From Alphaproteobacteria bacterium (GTDB taxonomy: Bacteria; Pseudomonadota; Alphaproteobacteria; Micropepsales; Micropepsaceae): a stretch of DNA of 9,027 nt. Shown here piece by piece: positions 6,525 to 9,027 of the stretch (positions within the stretch are counted from its first letter, which is position 1; the number at the start of each line of letters is the position of its first letter). Under the pieces are notes generated by a model. The model searched no databases, was not told where the DNA came from, and was given only the letters and a program-made list of their open reading frames with translations. The position numbers and the translations under genes were made by a program. The stretch spans positions 1-9,027 of the forward strand of contig JAGWSK010000087.1 in the NCBI GenBank assembly GCA_028869355.1, in the 5' to 3' direction.

Positions 6525-6558
6525 GAAGCGCCGCGCGACGAAAGTCGCGCGGCGCTTC
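6525..6558 (+). terminator. Perfect 15-bp GC-rich hairpin after amt
   Basis: GAAGCGCCGCGCGAC (6525-6539) and GTCGCGCGGCGCTTC (6544-6558) pair without mismatch around a GAAA tetraloop, 18 bases after the amt stop. No T-tract follows on the plus strand, so it is not a canonical intrinsic terminator; it may block exonucleases or transcription from both convergent genes. The GNRA loop suggests it is selected as RNA. Confidence 0.6.
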
Positions 6559-6572
6559 CGCGCGTGTATCAA

Positions 6573-6621
6573 CCCTCCCCTTGAGGGAGGGTCAAAATCC
6601 CGAAGGGATTTTGGGGAGGGG
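6573..6621 (+). repeat. Palindromic intergenic element, copy 4
   Basis: CCCTCCC (6573-6579) pairs with GGGAGGG (6585-6591). An 8-bp central hairpin follows, AAAATCCC (6594-6601) with GGGATTTT (6605-6612), and then GGGGAGGGG (6613-6621). The first arm CCCTCCCC can pair perfectly with either G-rich arm, giving two mutually exclusive folds. It is closest to copy 1, sharing the CCTCCCC-TTGA-GGG core. Confidence 0.8.
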
Positions 6622-6636
6622 ACAGCGAGCGACCTG

Positions 6637-6662
6637 TCCGCCGTAGCCTTGGCGAAGGCGGA
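6637..6662 (+). repeat. Second-type palindrome (REP-like) before the kinase 3' end
   Basis: TCCGCC (6637-6642) pairs with GGCGGA (6657-6662). A competing inner stem, GCCTT (6646-6650) with AAGGC (6655-6659), closes a GGCG loop. The sequence differs from the five C-rich elements but resembles another palindrome type I associate with Hyphomicrobiales genomes. It ends 26 bases before the kinase stop codon. Confidence 0.5.
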
Positions 6663-6687
6663 AGCGAGCGCACGGTTTCAGCGCGGG

Positions 6688-8487
6688 TTAGTTTACTACC
6701 CCCAGCCGCCACAGCGCGAACATCAGTGCTAACGCCAATAGCGCTGACCCGCCTTGCCAGAATCGCACGGGCGCGCGCTCATACAGGGTGGGTTTGCGCC
6801 GCTCGGTGACCGGAACATGCGCCGGTCCCGATTCCAGTTCGGCCGCGAATTCCGACATGTCGCCATAGCGTTCAGCCGGGTCGGCGGCGATTGCGCGCGC
6901 CAGCACGCCCTGAAGCCAGGCCGGCAGATCGGGACGCAGCAGCGTCAATTCCAGCGGGCGCTGCCGGCGCGGACCGCTCACCGCATCCGGATTGCCGTAA
7001 GGATATTCGCCGGTCAGTGCGCGAAACAGCGTGACGCCCAGCGCATATATGTCCGTGGACGGATTGCCCGCTTCACCGCGAAACATCTCCGGCGCCGCAT
7101 AGGCCGCCGTGCCGGGAATATCGCCCGCCGGAGAATCCTCCAGACCCGGAATCCGCACCACGCCAAGATCGATCAGCTTGAGCGAGCCGCTGTCTTCGAG
7201 AATCACATTGTCCGGTTTGATGTCGCGGTGGATGATTCCGGCGCGGTGCAGGGCCCCGGCTGCGCGCGCCAGCCGGATGCCGATGTTCCGGACCTCCTCG
7301 AGCGACAATTGAGGAGCGCGCGACAGCCGCGTTTCCAGCAATTCACCCTGATAAAGCGGCATCACCGTGTACAGGCAGGTTTGCCGGCCCGGCGGAAGCT
7401 CGATGCAATGTCCGAGCCACGGATTGTTGATGCGCGCGCCGGTCCACGCCTCGCGCAGAAATGCCGCCCGAAAGCTCTCCACCGAAGCGAGCTGCGGCTT
7501 GGGAAATTTCAGCACCACCTCGGTCGATTCGAGCTCATCGACGGCGCTGAACAGGCGCGTATATCGCCCGTCGGAAATGACGGCATTCAGGACAAAGCCG
7601 TCGATCGTTTCGCCAGGTGCCGGCACGGCTGCGAGCGGCAATTGCGCAATGCCGGCGCCGGCTTCGGTCCAGTCGGAAGCCGGCAGCCCGATGATGTCCA
7701 GCACCAGCGCAGTGCAGTTGTCGGCGCTGCCCGATTGCAGTGCCGCCGTGACCAAAGCGCGTGCCGCATCGGCAGGGCCCGGACGTTCGCGCAGGATTTC
7801 CGCCATGCGGTCGTCGCTGAGCACGCCATGCACGCCATCGCTGCACAACACAAACCGGTCATGCGCCGTCACCGGCTGTGCCCCATAGTCGAGGCGCAGT
7901 TCAGGTTCGGCGCCGAGTGCGCGCAGCAACACATTGGATTTCCCGGCGGCTTCGGGCCGCACATGGTCGGTGGTCAGGCAGATCAGGCGATCGCTGCGGA
8001 AACGATAGGCGCGGGTGTCGCCAACATGGATGATATGCGCAATACGCCCACGCAGGACCACTGCGGTAAAGGTGCAGCCCATCGCCGCCAGTTTTTCATC
8101 GTGCTGTCCTTGCGAATAAATCCAGCGATTGAGTGCATTCAGCACGCCCGCCGCCGCGCGCCGGACTTCGGCCGATTCGGCAGTATCGCAAAATCCGTCG
8201 AGAAAACCGCGGACCGCGAGTTCAGCCGCCACCCGTCCGCCGCGCGCGCCGCCGATCCCGTCGGCAATCGCTGCGATGATTTCCCGCCGCGGCTGCGCCA
8301 ACTCGGCCCCGAACACCGCACCGGCAAAATCCTCGTTGCGTTCGCGCGAACCCTTGTCGGAAAAAAAACCAACCGTCGCCCGAACACCGGATACGCGCTT
8401 TGTCCTTTCGTCCCTCTCCCGCGATATGTGTCTTTCCTCCGCCTGCTGGGGAGGTGTCGCGCGTAGCGTGACGGAGGGGGGCTCCAT
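6688..8487 (-). CDS. Bifunctional PP2C phosphatase / Ser-Thr protein kinase, membrane anchored
   Basis: The product is 599 residues from the ATG at 8487 (a TTG lies one codon earlier). A PP2C domain fills about 38-267, with acidic metal residues in SDKG (Asp44), RNEDF (Asp53), ADGIGG (Asp76), VGDTRAY (Asp157), CSDG (Asp217) and ADNCTALVL (Asp256). A protein kinase domain fills about 297-551: VVLKF (Lys327), Glu346 in the alpha-C region, HRDIKPDN (Asp422, Asn427), IDLG (Asp440) and AAPE (465-467). The glycine loop is degenerate. A single membrane helix (about 581-597) ends three residues from the C-terminus, so both domains should be cytoplasmic with no outside sensor. Such fusions are known next to nitrate/nitrite assimilation genes in pseudomonads; here it converges on amt. 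The start is uncertain: residues about 3-19 are encoded by repeat copy 5, and no other ATG, GTG or TTG occurs in frame before the PP2C domain. Confidence 0.92.
   Translation of the reverse strand: MEPPSVTLRATPPQQAEERHISRERDERTKRVSGVRATVGFFSDKGSRERNEDFAGAVFGAELAQPRREIIAAIADGIGGARGGRVAAELAVRGFLDGFCDTAESAEVRRAAAGVLNALNRWIYSQGQHDEKLAAMGCTFTAVVLRGRIAHIIHVGDTRAYRFRSDRLICLTTDHVRPEAAGKSNVLLRALGAEPELRLDYGAQPVTAHDRFVLCSDGVHGVLSDDRMAEILRERPGPADAARALVTAALQSGSADNCTALVLDIIGLPASDWTEAGAGIAQLPLAAVPAPGETIDGFVLNAVISDGRYTRLFSAVDELESTEVVLKFPKPQLASVESFRAAFLREAWTGARINNPWLGHCIELPPGRQTCLYTVMPLYQGELLETRLSRAPQLSLEEVRNIGIRLARAAGALHRAGIIHRDIKPDNVILEDSGSLKLIDLGVVRIPGLEDSPAGDIPGTAAYAAPEMFRGEAGNPSTDIYALGVTLFRALTGEYPYGNPDAVSGPRRQRPLELTLLRPDLPAWLQGVLARAIAADPAERYGDMSEFAAELESGPAHVPVTERRKPTLYERAPVRFWQGGSALLALALMFALWRLGVVN
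8436..8481 (+). repeat. Palindromic element, copy 5, inside the 5' end of the kinase frame
   Basis: CCTCCG (8436-8441) is complementary to CGGAGG (8472-8477). GGGGAGGTG follows the first arm. The central hairpin is TCGCGC (8457-8462) with GCGTGA (8466-8471), with one G-T wobble. It is closest to copy 2. Unlike the other four copies it is not in a clear gap: it lies six bases downstream of the only standard start codons of the kinase/phosphatase gene. Confidence 0.7.
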
Positions 8488-8494
8488 CAACCCG

Positions 8495-8815
8495 TCAACG
8501 ACGCAAATCGCACTGGTAATGCAGGAAATACCCGCCGGTACTTGACGGAATCACGGCATCCAGCATGCCGGTTTTGCGGTTCAGCGTGTAATTCGCGTGT
8601 TCCTTGTCGTCGTGCCAACTGATTTCGGCATCGCCGATCTGCGCCGGATCGGCATTGACCGTGCGCTTGGCGAAATCGATGCGGATCTGCATCGGCGCAT
8701 GGCTGACCGTGTTGGTGCAAGTGACAGCCGACGGCGCATCCGCGGCTGCCGCGCAGCCAATCCCCGAGATCGACAGGATCGCGGCACCCAGTAGCCAGTG
8801 CCCAAAACTCGTCAT
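8495..8815 (-). CDS. Small secreted protein of unknown function
   Basis: The product is 106 residues with a signal peptide (hydrophobic stretch about 7-20, probable cleavage after Ala25), leaving a mature part of about 80 residues. Two cysteines remain after cleavage, Cys33 and Cys102, near the two ends and well placed for a disulfide. The mature part looks like short beta strands (MQIRIDF, EISWHDD, NYTLNRKTG, GYFLHYQC). I do not recognise a family; the length and fold hint at a small beta-sandwich or lysozyme-inhibitor-like protein, but no diagnostic motif was seen. Cys21 is in a poor lipobox (GIGC), so a lipoprotein is unlikely. TAGGA lies about seven bases before the start. Its TGA is separated by four bases from the TTG-ATG start of the kinase gene, so the two are probably co-transcribed and perhaps translationally coupled. 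Confidence 0.75.
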   Translation of the reverse strand: MTSFGHWLLGAAILSISGIGCAAAADAPSAVTCTNTVSHAPMQIRIDFAKRTVNADPAQIGDAEISWHDDKEHANYTLNRKTGMLDAVIPSSTGGYFLHYQCDLRR

Positions 8816-8920
8816 CCTGGCATCCTAATTCAATCGGCCGCAGCGTTGCAAAATTCGCGCCATCAAGCGGGCCGGTTGAGGGTCGGCCTCATGGCCATCG
8901 TGACGCCTTGGACTCGCGGT

Positions 8921-8947
8921 AAAAAACCGGCATTCTCGCGCCGGTTT
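8921..8947 (-). terminator. Intrinsic terminator read on the minus strand
   Basis: AAACCGGC (8924-8931) and GCCGGTTT (8940-8947) form an 8-bp stem with an 8-base loop. On the minus strand the stem runs into six T residues (8921-8926 complement), the form of a rho-independent terminator for a transcript entering from the right. Two short minus-strand frames from the right edge stop at 8983 and 8988, so one may be the end of a gene outside the window. Confidence 0.5.
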
Positions 8948-8964
8948 CAAATAAGGTCTCACGG

Positions 8965-9027
8965 ATGTTGTCGTTGGATAAATCATTTCATTTGCGGACG
9001 GTCACTGCGGTTCTCGGCGTTTTCACA
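8965..9027 (+). CDS. Possible 5' end of a plus-strand gene, cut by the window edge
   Basis: An ATG at 8965 opens a frame of 21 codons that runs off the window. It gives MLSLDKSFHLRTVTAVLGVF, which could be the start of a signal peptide or first membrane helix. AAGG at 8953-8956 is a weak, somewhat distant ribosome site. The minus-strand terminator just upstream argues that the edge may instead hold the 3' end of a minus-strand gene. The call is tentative and no function can be suggested. Confidence 0.3.
   Translation, partial: MLSLDKSFHLRTVTAVLGVFT

Noticed and set aside
6754..8466. 570-residue plus-strand ORF opposite the kinase/phosphatase gene
   Set aside because: It is antisense to a frame with all PP2C and kinase motifs; its Arg/Gln/His-rich product is a GC-driven shadow.
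192..8481. The repeats as a CRISPR array or integron attC sites
   Set aside because: The copies are kilobases apart, have variable centres, no regular spacers, and no cas or integrase gene is present.

Overview
The window looks like chromosomal DNA from a GC-rich alphaproteobacterium, most likely Hyphomicrobiales (Bradyrhizobiaceae/Xanthobacteraceae-like). This is inferred from the codon style, the sigma-54 promoter form and the C-rich/G-rich palindromic repeats in almost every larger gap; no single marker proves it. There are eight intact or near-intact protein genes and a partial gene at the left edge. A doubtful gene start lies at the right edge. I see no tRNA, rRNA, CRISPR array, transposase or phage gene.

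Left part (1-2536, plus strand): the last 58 codons of an unidentified gene, a cytoplasmic TerB-fold protein, then a probable two-gene operon for an exported metallo-beta-lactamase-fold hydrolase and an exported cupin. Middle (2620-4782): a minus-strand double-VOC (PhnB-like) protein, divergent from a secreted protein with a DUF1080 lectin-like domain and an unassigned C-terminal domain.

Right part (4783-8815): an ammonium transporter gene preceded by a good sigma-54 (-24/-12) promoter, which implies nitrogen control. It converges on a PP2C phosphatase-protein kinase fusion with a C-terminal membrane anchor. Only a few bases upstream of that fusion is a small secreted protein of unknown function. 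Phosphatase-kinase fusions of this layout are known beside nitrate/nitrite assimilation genes in pseudomonads, so the pairing with an ammonium transporter may reflect a nitrogen-related role. The convergent arrangement could also be coincidence.

The most unusual structure is a set of five related palindromic elements (192-247, 816-869, 4822-4911, 6573-6621, 8436-8481). All have the same orientation and share one plan: a C-rich arm, a G-rich arm, a variable central hairpin and a second G-rich arm. The last copy lies inside the 5' end of the kinase/phosphatase reading frame, so either the repeat is translated or that protein starts at a non-standard codon further in. A further palindrome (6637-6662) and a perfect 15-bp hairpin (6525-6558) fill the gap between the convergent amt and kinase genes.
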